A stretch of DNA of 40,081 bases, taken from the NCBI RefSeq assembly GCF_009906795.1, contig NZ_JAAALN010000013.1:1-40081 (forward strand), read 5' to 3'. Below the pieces are notes generated by a model. It worked only from the letters and a program-made list of their open reading frames with translations, ran no database searches and was not told the origin of the DNA. Numbering within the stretch: the first letter of the stretch is position 1; the number at the start of each line of letters is the position of its first letter. Below are positions 1-11,045 of this stretch, one piece after another. This stretch comes from Kineococcus siccus. Its GTDB lineage: Bacteria; Actinomycetota; Actinomycetes; Actinomycetales; Kineococcaceae. A program made the translations under genes and the position numbers.

Positions 1-24
1 CAGGGGTGGTCCGCGTCACGGTAG

Positions 25-2283
<2,259 letters not shown>

Positions 2284-2334
2284 CGGAGGGCGGCCGCGGA
2301 CGAGCCGGGGCGCGCGCGGAACCTCGACCCGTGG

Positions 2335-2340
2335 AACGCT
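2335..2340 (+). promoter_or_regulatory. Putative -10 element of the SnoaL-like gene (leaderless)
   Basis: AACGCT ends exactly 6 nt before the GTG at 2347. It keeps A2 and T6 of TANNNT. No -35 is recognisable and there is no Shine-Dalgarno sequence. Confidence 0.4.
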
Positions 2341-2346
2341 CCCAGG

Positions 2347-2742
2347 GTGGGAAGGGAACGTGCGGACGTCCTGGCCGTGTACGAGGGGTACCTGCGGTGC
2401 TGCAACGAGCACCGCGTCGGCGACCTCGGCGAGTTCGTCGCCGAGGACGTCAGCGGTTCGGGGCCCGTAGACGGGCTGGCCGCCTACGTCGACGGGGTTC
2501 GCGAGGTCATCACGGGGTTCCCCGACTACCACTGGGACCTGCAGCAGGTCCTCGTCGACGGGGACACCGTCGCCGCCCGCCTGGTGGGCCGGGGGACGCA
2601 CACCGGTGTCTTCGCCGGCATCGCCCCGACCGGCCGGCGCCTCAGCACTCAGGAGCTGGTGGTCTACCGCATCGTCGGCCGGCGGATCGTGAACTGCTGG
2701 GGCGACCTGCACCCCGTGGTCCGCGACGCCCTGTCGCGCTGA
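2347..2742 (+). CDS. SnoaL-like ester cyclase family protein
   Basis: A 131-aa single-domain protein of the SnoaL/NTF2-like alpha+beta barrel fold. Family-typical stretches are the N-terminal helix (VLAVYEGYLRCCNEHR), a FPDYHWDLQ strand, a GRGTHTGVF loop and a C-terminal VYRIVGRRIVNCWGDLH strand. Family members include polyketide cyclases and many small enzymes of unknown substrate, so function cannot be assigned from sequence. It starts 63 nt after ligA with its own putative promoter and no neighbours of related pathway, so a polyketide role is not supported. The GTG start has no Shine-Dalgarno sequence, consistent with a leaderless mRNA. Confidence 0.8.
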   Translation: MGRERADVLAVYEGYLRCCNEHRVGDLGEFVAEDVSGSGPVDGLAAYVDGVREVITGFPDYHWDLQQVLVDGDTVAARLVGRGTHTGVFAGIAPTGRRLSTQELVVYRIVGRRIVNCWGDLHPVVRDALSR

Positions 2743-2792
2743 GGACCGACGTCCTGCGGGGACGGATCGCGTTGCGTCACAACGACTCACGC

Positions 2793-2821
2793 TGGTCAGC
2801 AGGTTCGAACGCCTGTACGAT
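2793..2821 (+). promoter_or_regulatory. Promoter of the DUF222/HNH gene (leaderless)
   Basis: A -35 TGGTCA (2793-2798, 4/6 to TTGACA), a 17-bp spacer and a -10 TACGAT (2816-2821), followed by GGGGTC and the ATG at 2828. The predicted transcription start coincides with the start codon. Confidence 0.6.
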
Positions 2822-2827
2822 GGGGTC

Positions 2828-4261
2828 ATGTCCTCCACCGTTCCCGACCTCGCTGCCGCAGCGGTTCCCGCCGCGCCGCGCGGGGTCGTGGAACAGCTGA
2901 AGCGTGACGCGGACGCCGCCTCGGCCCGGCTGGTGCTGGGGTTGGCGCAGCGGGTGCGGGAACTGCGCGACTCCGAGCACCCCGACCTGCTGGCCCTGAA
3001 GGACACGGGGCTGACCGTGGCCGGGCGCCCGGTGGACCTGGTCCACGCCGCCGTGGACCTGGTGACCGCGGAGTTCGCCGACGCCGCGGGCCTGTCGTGG
3101 ACGGCGGCGCTGGCCGTGGTGTGGGCGGCCTGGTACGACGCCACCGACCGCGGCCCGGTGTGGCGGGCCGTCGCGGAGGGGCGCATCACCGCACAGCAGG
3201 CGCACGCGATCCAGAGCCGCGCCGCCCGCCTGGACCGGCGCGTCGCCGCGATCACCGAGGTCCGCGACGCCGCCGGGCGGCTGGTCGACCTGCAGGTCGT
3301 GGAGGGGGAGCCCGTCGTCGACCCCGCCGACCGGCCTGCTGTGCTCGCCCGCTTCCTCGACGAGGCGATCGGCTGGGCCGCCGACGGGGTGCCGGTCGAG
3401 GCGTTGTCGAAGCGCTGCGACCGGCTCATCACCTCACTGACCCCGGGCTACGTCGCCGTCACCATCCGCCGCCGCGAGGACACCCGCGACCTCCAGGTCG
3501 AGGGTTGCGAGGACGACGCGTACGCCCACCTCACCGTCGTGCTACCCCGGGCGGACGCGATCCGGGTGCGGGCGTGGGCGAACGCGGCTGCGGACGCGAC
3601 CGCTGATGCGGAAGGCGCGGCGGGTGTGGCCGACGACCGCAACCACGCCACCCGCGCCAACGACGCCGTGGCCGACCTGCTCCTGGACGGCCTCACCCGG
3701 CACGTCCCCGCCGCCAGCGACCCGAGCAGGCCCGCCGACACCGACTCCGCGCCGGTCACCGGCCGCACCCACCGCCCCGCCTCCAGCGTCCAGGTCCACG
3801 TCACCGTCGATGCGGCCACCCTCGCCGGCCTCGACGAGCACGACGGCTGGGTCGCGGGCCTCGGCCCGGTCCCCGCCGACGTGGCGCGCGCCCTCGCCGG
3901 TGACGCCGGCGCCGCGTGGCGGGCCGTGGTCCTCGCCCCCGGCACCCGTGAGGTCGTCGACGTCGCCGCCACCGCCTACCGGCCCACCGCCGCCCTGCGG
4001 CGGTTCGTCACCACCCGCGACGACACCTGCCAGGGCCCCGGCTGCCGGGTCGCCGCGATCGACTGCGACCTCGACCACGTCATCGCCTGGCCCGAAGGGG
4101 CGTCCACCGCGGACAACCTGCAACCCCTGTGCCGCAGCCACCACCGCTTCAAGACCCAGTACGTCTACGAGACCGCGACCGCGAACCGGCGACGGAACAC
4201 GGGGAACCAGCGCGCCCTCCTGCCCCCGCCGTCACCGGTCGACGAGTCACCCCCGTTCTGA
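2828..4261 (+). CDS. DUF222 domain / HNH endonuclease-like protein (13E12-type family)
   Basis: A 477-aa protein of the actinobacterial family with an N-terminal mainly helical DUF222 domain (about residues 15-330) and a C-terminal HNH nuclease domain (about 385-460). The HNH part shows a CQGPGC pair, then LDHVIAWPEG, the Asn in DNLQPLC and a closing RSHH, so metal and catalytic positions look intact. These genes occur in many copies in actinobacterial genomes and are often called 13E12 repeat proteins; their physiological role is not settled. The ATG has a -10 TACGAT 6 nt upstream. It converges with the next gene with only 19 nt between stops. No flanking repeats or recombinase suggest that it is mobile here. 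Confidence 0.9.
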   Translation: MSSTVPDLAAAAVPAAPRGVVEQLKRDADAASARLVLGLAQRVRELRDSEHPDLLALKDTGLTVAGRPVDLVHAAVDLVTAEFADAAGLSWTAALAVVWAAWYDATDRGPVWRAVAEGRITAQQAHAIQSRAARLDRRVAAITEVRDAAGRLVDLQVVEGEPVVDPADRPAVLARFLDEAIGWAADGVPVEALSKRCDRLITSLTPGYVAVTIRRREDTRDLQVEGCEDDAYAHLTVVLPRADAIRVRAWANAAADATADAEGAAGVADDRNHATRANDAVADLLLDGLTRHVPAASDPSRPADTDSAPVTGRTHRPASSVQVHVTVDAATLAGLDEHDGWVAGLGPVPADVARALAGDAGAAWRAVVLAPGTREVVDVAATAYRPTAALRRFVTTRDDTCQGPGCRVAAIDCDLDHVIAWPEGASTADNLQPLCRSHHRFKTQYVYETATANRRRNTGNQRALLPPPSPVDESPPF

Positions 4262-4280
4262 CGGGCGGGCCGGCTGCGTC

Positions 4281-5495
4281 CTAGGCGGAGAGGCGGAACC
4301 GGGCGACGACCTGGCTCAGCTCGTCGGAGAGCCGGGTGAGCTCGGCGGCCGAGGCGCGCGAGGCCCCGACGGCCTCCGTGGTGCCGCGGGCCGCGCCCGC
4401 CACGCTGTCGATGCCGGCCGAGATCTCCGCCGAACCCCTTGCGGCGTCGGAGATGTCCTCGCCCATGGTCGCCGTCGTGGCGGTCTGCTGCTCCGCGGAG
4501 GCGGCGATCGCGCCCTGGATGTCGTTGATGCGGTCGATGGTCGTGGCGATCCGCCCGATGGCCTGCACGGCCGACTCGGTGTCGTTCTGGATCGCCGCGA
4601 CCTTGCGGGAGATGTCCTCGGTCGCCGCGGCGGTCTCCATCGCCAGCTCCTTGACCTCGGCGGCCACGACGGCGAAGCCCTTGCCGGCCTCGCCGGCGCG
4701 CGCGGCCTCGATGGTGGCGTTGAGAGCCAGCAGGTTCGTCTGCTCGGCGATCGACGTGATGACCTTCACGACGCTGCCGATCTCGGCGCTCGACGCCCCG
4801 AGGCGGGTGATCGACTCGGTCGTGCTGTGGACCTCGTTGACCGCGGCGGACGCCATCACGGCCGCCTCGGCCGAGCTCGTCGCGATGCCGCCGATCGAGG
4901 ACCCCATGTCCGCGGTCGCGGTGGCGACGGCGCGGACGTTGACGGACACGTGGCCGGCCGCGGTCGCGACGTCGGTGGCGCGGGAGGCGGCGTCCTCGGC
5001 GGACTCGGCGATCCGGCCGGAGACCGTGCTCAGGTCGTGCGAGGAGCTCGCGAGGGCCGCGGCCGAGCGCGAGATCACGGCGACCGCGTCGGCGACGCCG
5101 TGCTGGGCCCGGCGCAGCGTCGAGGCCAGGGTGCCGAGCTCGCAGGAGCTCGAGACGCCGATGCTGCGGGTCATGTCCCCCTCGGCCATGCCCTGCAGCG
5201 CGTAGCTGACCCGGCGCAGGGTCATGACGACCATCTGGGAGACGAAGTAGGCGGCGAACAGCGCGACCGCGAGCACGACGACGGCCCCGGCGACCCAGCC
5301 CGGCCCGCGCTGGCCCGCGAGGACCTGCTGGAGGGCGAGGGCGGTGCCCGCACCGGCCAGGCCGGTCAGGACCGCGGCGCCCACGATGCGGGTGCCGACG
5401 GTGAGGTTGCTGACGACGCGGAACGCCGCGGTCGACTCGATCCAGTAGGACGGAGGCGGGGCCGGAGCGGTGCTGCAGGACGAGGGAGGAGCCAC
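4281..5495 (-). CDS. Methyl-accepting chemotaxis protein without periplasmic sensor domain
   Basis: A 404-aa chemoreceptor that would signal to CheA/CheW at the membrane. Two hydrophobic segments (about 35-56 and 67-91) are separated by only about ten residues, so there is no room for an extracellular ligand-binding domain. A HAMP-like linker (about 92-140) leads into the helical signalling domain with the canonical tip ([19 protein letters not shown], then [15 protein letters not shown], about 251-285). No C-terminal CheR-tethering pentapeptide is seen. The GTG at 5495 is the only usable start; a GGGAGG lies unusually close (2 nt), so initiation is less certain. It may sense membrane or internal state, or report for a partner protein (inference). 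Confidence 0.92.
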   Translation of the reverse strand: MAPPSSCSTAPAPPPSYWIESTAAFRVVSNLTVGTRIVGAAVLTGLAGAGTALALQQVLAGQRGPGWVAGAVVVLAVALFAAYFVSQMVVMTLRRVSYALQGMAEGDMTRSIGVSSSCELGTLASTLRRAQHGVADAVAVISRSAAALASSSHDLSTVSGRIAESAEDAASRATDVATAAGHVSVNVRAVATATADMGSSIGGIATSSAEAAVMASAAVNEVHSTTESITRLGASSAEIGSVVKVITSIAEQTNLLALNATIEAARAGEAGKGFAVVAAEVKELAMETAAATEDISRKVAAIQNDTESAVQAIGRIATTIDRINDIQGAIAASAEQQTATTATMGEDISDAARGSAEISAGIDSVAGAARGTTEAVGASRASAAELTRLSDELSQVVARFRLSA

Positions 5496-5563
5496 GTCCT
5501 CCCATCGACCGCCGTGCGCCCCGCCTTGAGCCCCGCCGGCCGGCGCCGAGGGAGGATGGCGGG

Positions 5564-7348
5564 GTGAGCACCGCGCCCCGTCCCGCCCGGGCCGCCGACG
5601 GCGCGACGTCGGAGGTCCTGCCGCTGCGCGCCGCGGGCCGGGTGCTGCTGCCCCACCTGCGCCCGCACCGCCCGGCCATCGCCCTCGCGGTCGCGCTGTC
5701 CCTCGTCGGGGCCGTGACGTCGCTCGCGCAGCCCCTGCTGATCGGCCGGGTCGTCGAGGTCGTCGGGCGCGACGGCGCGCTGCGCAGCATCGCGGTCCTC
5801 CTGGTGGCCGTCCTGCTCGTCGGCGCGGTGGTCGACGGGCTGCGGCAGTTCCTGCTGGAGCGGGCGGGCGCGGGGGTCGTGCTGGGCCTGCGGACGTCCC
5901 TGGTCTCCCGGCTGGCGCGCATCACCGTCGCCGCGCGCGACGCCCGCACCTCGGGCGACCTGCTCTCGCGCGTCGGCAGCGACACCACCGCGCTGTCGGG
6001 CGTGGTGACGTCGGGGCTGTTCGACCTGCTCGGCACGGTGCTCACGCTGGTGGGCTCGCTCGTGCTGATGGCCCGCCTGGACCTCGTCCTGCTCGCGGTG
6101 ACCCTCGTCGCGGTGGTCGTGGCCGGCGTCGTCATCGGCGTCGTCTCGGCCCGCCTGGCGGGGCTGGAGCTCGCCACCCAGCGGCAGGTCGGGGAGATGA
6201 GCTCCGCGGTGGGCCGGATGATCTCGGCGCTGCGGACCATCCGCGCCAGCGGGGCCACCGACCGGGAGCTGGGCGTCGTCGTCGGGGCCGCGGAGGGCGC
6301 CCGCGTCGCCGCGGTCCGCGCCTCCAAGCTGCGGGCGCTGATCTCCCCGGCGCTGCAGATCGCCGTGCAGGGAGCCTTCGTGGCCGTCCTCGGCGTCGGT
6401 GGGGCGCGGGTGGCGTCCGGCGCGACGTCGGTGGCCGAGCTGGTCACCTTCGTGCTGCTGCTCTTCACCCTCGTCGGGCCGCTGGGGTCGGTCCTGCAGG
6501 TGTGGACGGTCGTGCAGGCCGGGCTGGCGGCCCTGACCCGCATCCAGGAGGTCGTGGTCCTGCCCGTGGAGGAGGACGACCCCGCCGTCGTCGACGCCCC
6601 CGCGCGCGACGTGCCCGGGGCGCCGCTGCTGGAGCTGGACGACGTGACCTTCAGCTACCCCGACGGCACCCCGGCCCTGCGCGGCATCAGCTTCACCGTT
6701 CCCGCGGGGACGCGGACGGCGCTCGTGGGCCCCTCCGGGGCGGGGAAGTCGACGCTGCTCGGCCTCGTCGAGCGCTTCCACGACGTCGACGGCGGGGCGG
6801 TGCGCGTCGGGGGCGTCGACGTGCGGGCCGTGCCGAGGGCGCAGCTGCGGGCCCGGCTCGGCTACGTGGAGCAGGACGCGCCCGTGCTGGCCGGGACGCT
6901 GCGCGACACGATCACGCTGGCGCGCCCCGAGGCCTCCGAGGAGGAGGTGCTGCGCGTGCTGGCCGAGGTGGGGCTGACCGAGCTGGTGGAGCGCTCACCG
7001 CAGGGGCTGGACGCCGAGGTCGGGGAGGGCGGGGTCCTGCTCTCGGGCGGTCAGCGGCAGCGCCTCGCGATCGCCCGCGCCCTGCTGGCGCCCGCGGAAC
7101 TGCTCCTGCTGGACGAGCCCACGGCCAGCCTGGACGCCCGCAACGAGGCGCTGCTGCGGGAGTCCCTGGCCGCGGCCGCGCACCGCCGCACGCTGGTCGT
7201 CGTCGCGCACCGGTTGTCGACCGTCGTGGACTCCGACCAGATCGTGGTCGTCGACGACGGCCGGGTGCTCGCCCGCGGCACCCACGCGGAGCTGCTGGAC
7301 AGCTCACCGCTGTACCGCGAGCTCGCGACCACCCAGCTCCTCGTCTGA
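5564..7348 (+). CDS. ABC exporter, fused transmembrane and ATP-binding domains
   Basis: A 594-aa half-transporter of the ABCB/MsbA-like exporter type, expected to work as a dimer. Residues about 25-330 form a six-helix transmembrane domain; the nucleotide-binding domain starts near 352 with Walker [10 protein letters not shown] (about 389), Q-loop YVEQDAP, signature [16 protein letters not shown] (about 492), Walker [13 protein letters not shown] (about 517) and the switch His in VAHRLSTV (about 548). All catalytic motifs are intact. GGAGG at 5551-5555 is 8 nt before the GTG start. Substrate cannot be read from sequence. The iron-box-controlled binding protein begins 52 nt downstream, so siderophore export is one possibility, but exporter and importer parts need not be linked. 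Confidence 0.93.
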   Translation: MSTAPRPARAADGATSEVLPLRAAGRVLLPHLRPHRPAIALAVALSLVGAVTSLAQPLLIGRVVEVVGRDGALRSIAVLLVAVLLVGAVVDGLRQFLLERAGAGVVLGLRTSLVSRLARITVAARDARTSGDLLSRVGSDTTALSGVVTSGLFDLLGTVLTLVGSLVLMARLDLVLLAVTLVAVVVAGVVIGVVSARLAGLELATQRQVGEMSSAVGRMISALRTIRASGATDRELGVVVGAAEGARVAAVRASKLRALISPALQIAVQGAFVAVLGVGGARVASGATSVAELVTFVLLLFTLVGPLGSVLQVWTVVQAGLAALTRIQEVVVLPVEEDDPAVVDAPARDVPGAPLLELDDVTFSYPDGTPALRGISFTVPAGTRTALVGPSGAGKSTLLGLVERFHDVDGGAVRVGGVDVRAVPRAQLRARLGYVEQDAPVLAGTLRDTITLARPEASEEEVLRVLAEVGLTELVERSPQGLDAEVGEGGVLLSGGQRQRLAIARALLAPAELLLLDEPTASLDARNEALLRESLAAAAHRRTLVVVAHRLSTVVDSDQIVVVDDGRVLARGTHAELLDSSPLYRELATTQLLV

Positions 7349-7380
7349 CCGCTCCGGCCCGGTGGGGAGCGGGACCCGCG

Positions 7381-7398
7381 GGTGAGGCTAGCCTCACC
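7381..7398. promoter_or_regulatory. DtxR/IdeR-type iron box overlapping a leaderless -10
   Basis: A perfect 18-bp palindrome, GGTGAGGCTAGCCTCACC, close to the core of the DtxR/IdeR/DmdR consensus (TTAGGTTAGCCTAACCTAA). It ends 2 nt before the ATG at 7401 and contains TAGCCT (7389-7394), a TANNNT hexamer 6 nt before that ATG. An iron-loaded repressor bound here would cover the -10 and the transcription start. Confidence 0.8.
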
Positions 7399-7400
7399 TC

Positions 7401-8414
7401 ATGCATCGTCGATCCGTCCTCACCGCCCTGGCCGCCTCCGGCGTGCTGGCCACCCTCTCCGCCTGCGGCAGCGACGACTCCCCGGTCGCGGAGGCCCCGG
7501 CCTCGACCCCCTCCGCGGGCGGGGCCGGCGCGTTCCCGGTGACCATCGAGCACCAGCTGGGGACCACGACGGTCCCCGCCGCGCCCACCCGGGTCGTGAC
7601 CGTCGGCTACAACGAGGAGGACTTCGTGCTCGCGCTCGGGGTGACCCCGGTCGGCAGCCGCACCCCGCTCGGCAGCTACGACGCGACGCGCCGGCCGTGG
7701 GCCGTCGACCTGCTCCCGGCGGGCGGCATCGCCTCCGTGGGCCAGGCGGAGCTGAACCTCGAGGCGATCGCCGCGCTGCAGCCCGACCTGATCATCGGCG
7801 CCTACGCCTACCTGCAGCAGGCCGACTACGACAAGCTCTCCGCGATCGCCCCGACCATCGGCGACGTCGTCCCCGCGGCCGGCGCGGCCGCGGGTGCGGC
7901 CGCGACGTGGCAGGAGGAGCTCGCCGTCATCGGGCGCGCGCTCGGCCGGACGGACGCGGCGGACGCCCTCACCGACGAGGTCGAGGCCGGCTTCCGGGTC
8001 GCGGCGGACGAGCACCCCGAGTTCGCGGGCAAGACGGTCAGCGTCGTGCTGTTCAACCAGGGCTACTACCTGCTCGACTCGACCGACCCGCGCGGGAACT
8101 TCTTCCTGCAGCTCGGCTTCGACGAGAACCCCGTCTCGGGCGAGCTGAGCGAGGAGCGCGTCGCCGAGCTCGACACCGACGTCCTCGTGGTGCTGGGTCG
8201 CAGCGCGGCGGAGTTCACGGCCAGCGCGGTCGCCGCGCAGCTGGCGGTGGTCACGGAGGGCCGGACCGTCTTCGTGCCGACGTTCGACAGCGACGCCGCC
8301 GGGGCGCTGGGGTACTCCAGCCCGCTCTCGCTGCCCTACGCGGTGGAGCAGTTCGTCCCGGCGCTCGCGGCGGCGGCCGACGCTGACCCGGCCACGGTGC
8401 CCACCACCGTCTGA
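7401..8414 (+). CDS. Iron-siderophore ABC transporter substrate-binding lipoprotein
   Basis: A 337-aa class III periplasmic-binding protein (FecB/FepB-like) that would present ferric siderophores to an importer. It opens with a lipoprotein signal peptide whose lipobox LSAC puts the lipidated Cys at residue 22, followed by a low-complexity linker. The mature part has VTIEHQLGTTTVPAAPTRVVTVGYNEEDFVLALGV split at the usual first lobe, then NLEAIAALQPDLIIGAYAY and the second lobe after about residue 180. No FecCD permease or FecE ATPase gene is in the window, so it is an orphan binding protein or works with components elsewhere. The palindromic iron box directly upstream supports repression by iron. 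Confidence 0.93.
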   Translation: MHRRSVLTALAASGVLATLSACGSDDSPVAEAPASTPSAGGAGAFPVTIEHQLGTTTVPAAPTRVVTVGYNEEDFVLALGVTPVGSRTPLGSYDATRRPWAVDLLPAGGIASVGQAELNLEAIAALQPDLIIGAYAYLQQADYDKLSAIAPTIGDVVPAAGAAAGAAATWQEELAVIGRALGRTDAADALTDEVEAGFRVAADEHPEFAGKTVSVVLFNQGYYLLDSTDPRGNFFLQLGFDENPVSGELSEERVAELDTDVLVVLGRSAAEFTASAVAAQLAVVTEGRTVFVPTFDSDAAGALGYSSPLSLPYAVEQFVPALAAAADADPATVPTTV

Positions 8415-8421
8415 GGGAACT

Positions 8422-8447
8422 CTGAGGGCCTCGCGCCGTCACCTCAG
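8422..8447. terminator. Weak hairpin between convergent genes
   Basis: CTGAGG (8422-8427) can pair with CCTCAG (8442-8447) around a 14-nt loop, between the convergent iron-binding lipoprotein and EamA genes. No U-tract on either strand. A possible bidirectional terminator, weakly supported. Confidence 0.25.
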
Positions 8448-9388
8448 GCGGCGCGGGGCTCACCGAGCTTGACCGTGACGACGCCGGCGAGGACGAGCAC
8501 CCCGCCGAGCAGCTGGACGGTCGCGGGCAGCTGGCCGAGCAGCAGCCACGCGGCCACGACCCCGGCGACGACCTCGAGCAGCGCCACGAACGAGGCGAGC
8601 CGCGAGCCGAGGCGTCGGCCGGCCAGCACCCCGGTGGTGTAGGCGAGGCCGGCCGTGACGACGCCCAGGACGAGCAGCGGCACCCACCAGGTGACGGTGC
8701 GGTCCGCGTAGGTCACCGCCGCGGTCGTGGCTCGCAGGGGCAGCACTCCGACGGCCCCGAGCAGCCCGAGGGCGACCGCGCCCGTCAGCAGCCCGCCGCC
8801 GGCGAGGGCCAGCGGCGGCAGGCCCGTCGTGTCGTCGGCGGACAGGACGAAGTAGGTCGTCGCGCCGACCATGGCGCCCAGGGCCCACAGCACCCCGACC
8901 GGGTCGAGGTCGGCGCCCGAGAACAGGTCCAGCACGAGCAGGAGCCCCACGGCGGCCAGGGCCGCCCCGGCCAGCGTCACGGCGCCGGGTCGCTGCGCGT
9001 GGCGCAGCCACAGCCACACGACGACCGCGGCCGGAGCCGTGTACTCGATGAGCAGCGCCGGGCCGACGTCCATCCGCGACACGGCCGAGAAGTAGCAGAA
9101 CTGCGCGCCCGCGACGGCCAGCGCGCCGTACGCGAGGACGGTCAGGGTGTTGCGGCGCAGCGCGTTCCAGTGCCCGCGCAGGCTGACGGCGGCGAACGGT
9201 GCGACGACGAGGGCGGCGATCGTGACCCGGACGAGCACCACGGCGCCGGGGCTCCAGCCGGTCGCGAGCAGCCCACCGGCCAGCGGCCCGGCGCTGCCGA
9301 AGGAGGCCGCGGACAGGACCGCGAGCACGAGGCCGCTGCCGGTCCGCGAGCGGCGGCGCGCCGCGCCGGTGACGTCGACGGCGCTCAT
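8444..9388 (-). CDS. EamA-family (DMT superfamily) transporter
   Basis: A 314-aa integral membrane protein with about ten hydrophobic helices in two homologous EamA halves (first half SAASFGSAGPLAGGLLATG onward, second half from about residue 165). Drug/metabolite transporters of this family export amino acids, purines or other metabolites; the substrate is not predictable here. The ATG at 9388 has a textbook promoter (TTGACA-17-TAGCGT) that puts transcription initiation at or next to the start codon. It is divergent from a CGNR zinc-finger gene whose promoter overlaps its own, so that protein is the likely regulator (inference). Confidence 0.9.
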   Translation of the reverse strand: MSAVDVTGAARRRSRTGSGLVLAVLSAASFGSAGPLAGGLLATGWSPGAVVLVRVTIAALVVAPFAAVSLRGHWNALRRNTLTVLAYGALAVAGAQFCYFSAVSRMDVGPALLIEYTAPAAVVVWLWLRHAQRPGAVTLAGAALAAVGLLLVLDLFSGADLDPVGVLWALGAMVGATTYFVLSADDTTGLPPLALAGGGLLTGAVALGLLGAVGVLPLRATTAAVTYADRTVTWWVPLLVLGVVTAGLAYTTGVLAGRRLGSRLASFVALLEVVAGVVAAWLLLGQLPATVQLLGGVLVLAGVVTVKLGEPRAA

Positions 9389-9396
9389 GGGTGCTG

Positions 9397-9425
9397 ACGC
9401 TAGGGACGCGGCCGTAAGGTGTCAA
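9397..9425 (-). promoter_or_regulatory. Promoter of the EamA transporter gene (leaderless)
   Basis: On the minus strand, a perfect -35 TTGACA (9425-9420), a 17-bp spacer and -10 TAGCGT (9402-9397), then 8 nt to the ATG at 9388. The -35 overlaps the last base of the divergent gene's -10 and nearly reaches its start codon. Confidence 0.75.
9415..9420 (+). promoter_or_regulatory. -10 element of the CGNR regulator gene (leaderless)
   Basis: TAAGGT ends 6 nt before the ATG at 9427 with no Shine-Dalgarno sequence. The -35 region is poor (CTGACG with 15-bp spacing is the best match). This promoter lies inside the divergent EamA promoter, so the two cannot be occupied by polymerase together. Confidence 0.6.
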
Positions 9426-9426
9426 C

Positions 9427-9966
9427 ATGCTCTTCACCCATGACACGACGACGGCCCTGCAGGCTGCCGTCGACCTGGTGAACACCGCAGGCCCGCCCGA
9501 CACCCTGACGAGCGCGGAGCAGCTCGGCGCCTGGTACGCCGGGTTCGGCTACACCGGCCGGCACGAGGGGTCCGCGGCGGAGCTGGCGGCCGTGCGCGAC
9601 GTGCGGCCGCAGCTGCGCGAGCTGCTGACGAGCGAGCGCGACCACGGCGTCACCCTGCTGAACCGGGTCCTGGCGCAGGCCGCGGCTGTGCCCCAGCTCG
9701 TGCGGCACGACGCCCTCGACTGGCACGTGCACGCCGTCGCCCCCGAGACCGGACTGGCGACGCGGATCCTCGTCGAGACGGCCATGGCCATGATCGACGT
9801 CGTGCGCGCCGACGAGGGCTCCCGCCTGTCGGTCTGCGCCGACGACGCGTGCTCCGGCGTCGTCCTCGACCTGTCCCGCAACCGGTCCCGGCGCTACTGC
9901 AGCACCGCGTGCGGGAACCGCAACGCCGTCGCGGCCTACCGCGCGCGCCGGAGGTCCGGGAGCTGA
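9427..9966 (+). CDS. CGNR zinc-finger domain regulator (ABATE domain)
   Basis: A 179-aa protein with an N-terminal ABATE-type helical domain (about 8-125) and a C-terminal CGNR zinc finger: Cys137, Cys142, Cys158 and Cys162, the last two in CSTACGNRNAVAAYR. The finger is thought to bind DNA and these proteins are treated as transcription regulators. It sits head-to-head with the EamA transporter gene with 38 nt between starts, the classic layout of a regulator and its target. It ends 8 nt before the stop of the convergent alcohol dehydrogenase. Confidence 0.9.
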   Translation: MLFTHDTTTALQAAVDLVNTAGPPDTLTSAEQLGAWYAGFGYTGRHEGSAAELAAVRDVRPQLRELLTSERDHGVTLLNRVLAQAAAVPQLVRHDALDWHVHAVAPETGLATRILVETAMAMIDVVRADEGSRLSVCADDACSGVVLDLSRNRSRRYCSTACGNRNAVAAYRARRRSGS

Positions 9967-9974
9967 GGCGGGGG

Positions 9975-11045
9975 CTACGGCTGGACGAGGAGCCGCACCG
10001 GGTGGCCCTCGTGCTCCTGCAGCCGGCGGATCCCCTCGCCGACGTCCTCCAGGGACACGATCCCGCTGACCGACCGCGACAGGTCGAGGCGGCCCGTGGC
10101 GAGCAGCCTCACCAGCACCCCGATGTCCTCGTTGCGGTAGCCGAGGTGGCCGAGGACCTGCTTGCGGGACAGGTTGAACGCCAGCGTGCTGCCCAGGGAG
10201 ACCTCCTGCCCGCTGAGCCCGACGCCCACGACGCGGCCGCCCGGGGTGAGCATCGCCAGGCTGTGCTCGAAGGTCGCCCTGATGCCGACCGCGTCGAAGG
10301 CGACGTCGAGCAGGTGCCCGCCGGTGGCGGCGGCGATCTTCTCCCGGAGCTGCGGGTCTCGGGAGTCGAAGGCGAAGTCCGCGCCCACGGCGAGAGCCCG
10401 CGCGCGGACCTCCTCGTCGAGGTCGACGGCGATGACCGGCACCGCGCCGACCAGGCGGGCGAGCTGCACGAGGTGGGTCCCGACCCCGCCCACGCCCCAG
10501 ACCCCGACGGCCTCGCCGACGCGGACGCCGGCGGTGTGCGCGACGGCCCCGAACGGCGTCGCGACCGCGTCGGCGAGCAGGGCCGCCTGCTCCAGGGGGA
10601 CGTCGTCGGGGACCCGGGTGAGCCCGGCCGCGTCGGCCACGGTGAACTCGGCCCACGCGCCGTCGTAGGCGAAGGCCATGAGCTGCAGGTCGTCGCAGTG
10701 CGGGAAGTCGCCGCGGCGGCAGTGCTCGCAGCGGCGGCAGGGCCGGCCCGCGGCGGGGACGACCCGGTCGCCGACGGCCCAGCCGCCCACCCCGGGGCCG
10801 AGCGCGGCGACCGTGCCGGAGGCCTCGTGCCCCTGCGTGACGACCTCGGGGACCCTGGCGCTGGGGAACGTGCCGTCGAGCAGGCTGAGGTCGGAGTGGC
10901 AGATGCCGCAGAACGCGACGCGCACGAGGGCCTGCCCCGGGCCGGGCACCGGGACGGGCACGTCCTCGACGGCGAACGTCCGGGTGTCGCGGTGGAAGCG
11001 CTGCGCGCGCATCGTCGCGGGGACGTCGGGGGCGGGGTCCGTCAT
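9975..11045 (-). CDS. Zinc-dependent alcohol dehydrogenase (MDR family)
   Basis: A 356-aa medium-chain dehydrogenase oxidising an alcohol with a nicotinamide cofactor. Catalytic zinc ligands Cys46 (FCGICHSD) and His73-Glu74 (GHEASG) are present, as are the four structural-zinc cysteines (103, 106, 109, 117). The Rossmann motif GVGGVG is at 184-189 and an acidic residue after the next strand (AVDLDEE) points to NAD+ rather than NADP+. The ATG overlaps the hydrolase stop as ATGA, with GGAGG upstream, so translation is probably coupled. As third gene of the ethA operon it may feed ketone to the Baeyer-Villiger enzyme or oxidise the alcohol released by the hydrolase (inference). Confidence 0.93.
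   Translation of the reverse strand: MTDPAPDVPATMRAQRFHRDTRTFAVEDVPVPVPGPGQALVRVAFCGICHSDLSLLDGTFPSARVPEVVTQGHEASGTVAALGPGVGGWAVGDRVVPAAGRPCRRCEHCRRGDFPHCDDLQLMAFAYDGAWAEFTVADAAGLTRVPDDVPLEQAALLADAVATPFGAVAHTAGVRVGEAVGVWGVGGVGTHLVQLARLVGAVPVIAVDLDEEVRARALAVGADFAFDSRDPQLREKIAAATGGHLLDVAFDAVGIRATFEHSLAMLTPGGRVVGVGLSGQEVSLGSTLAFNLSRKQVLGHLGYRNEDIGVLVRLLATGRLDLSRSVSGIVSLEDVGEGIRRLQEHEGHPVRLLVQP

Noticed and set aside
2769-2783. CGTTG...CAACG inverted repeat before the DUF222 gene as an operator
   Set aside because: Only 5-bp arms and upstream of the -35; such short dyads are expected by chance.
2828-4261. DUF222/HNH gene as a homing endonuclease or mobile element
   Set aside because: No intron, intein, flanking inverted repeats or target duplication is visible; the family is a common chromosomal actinobacterial one.
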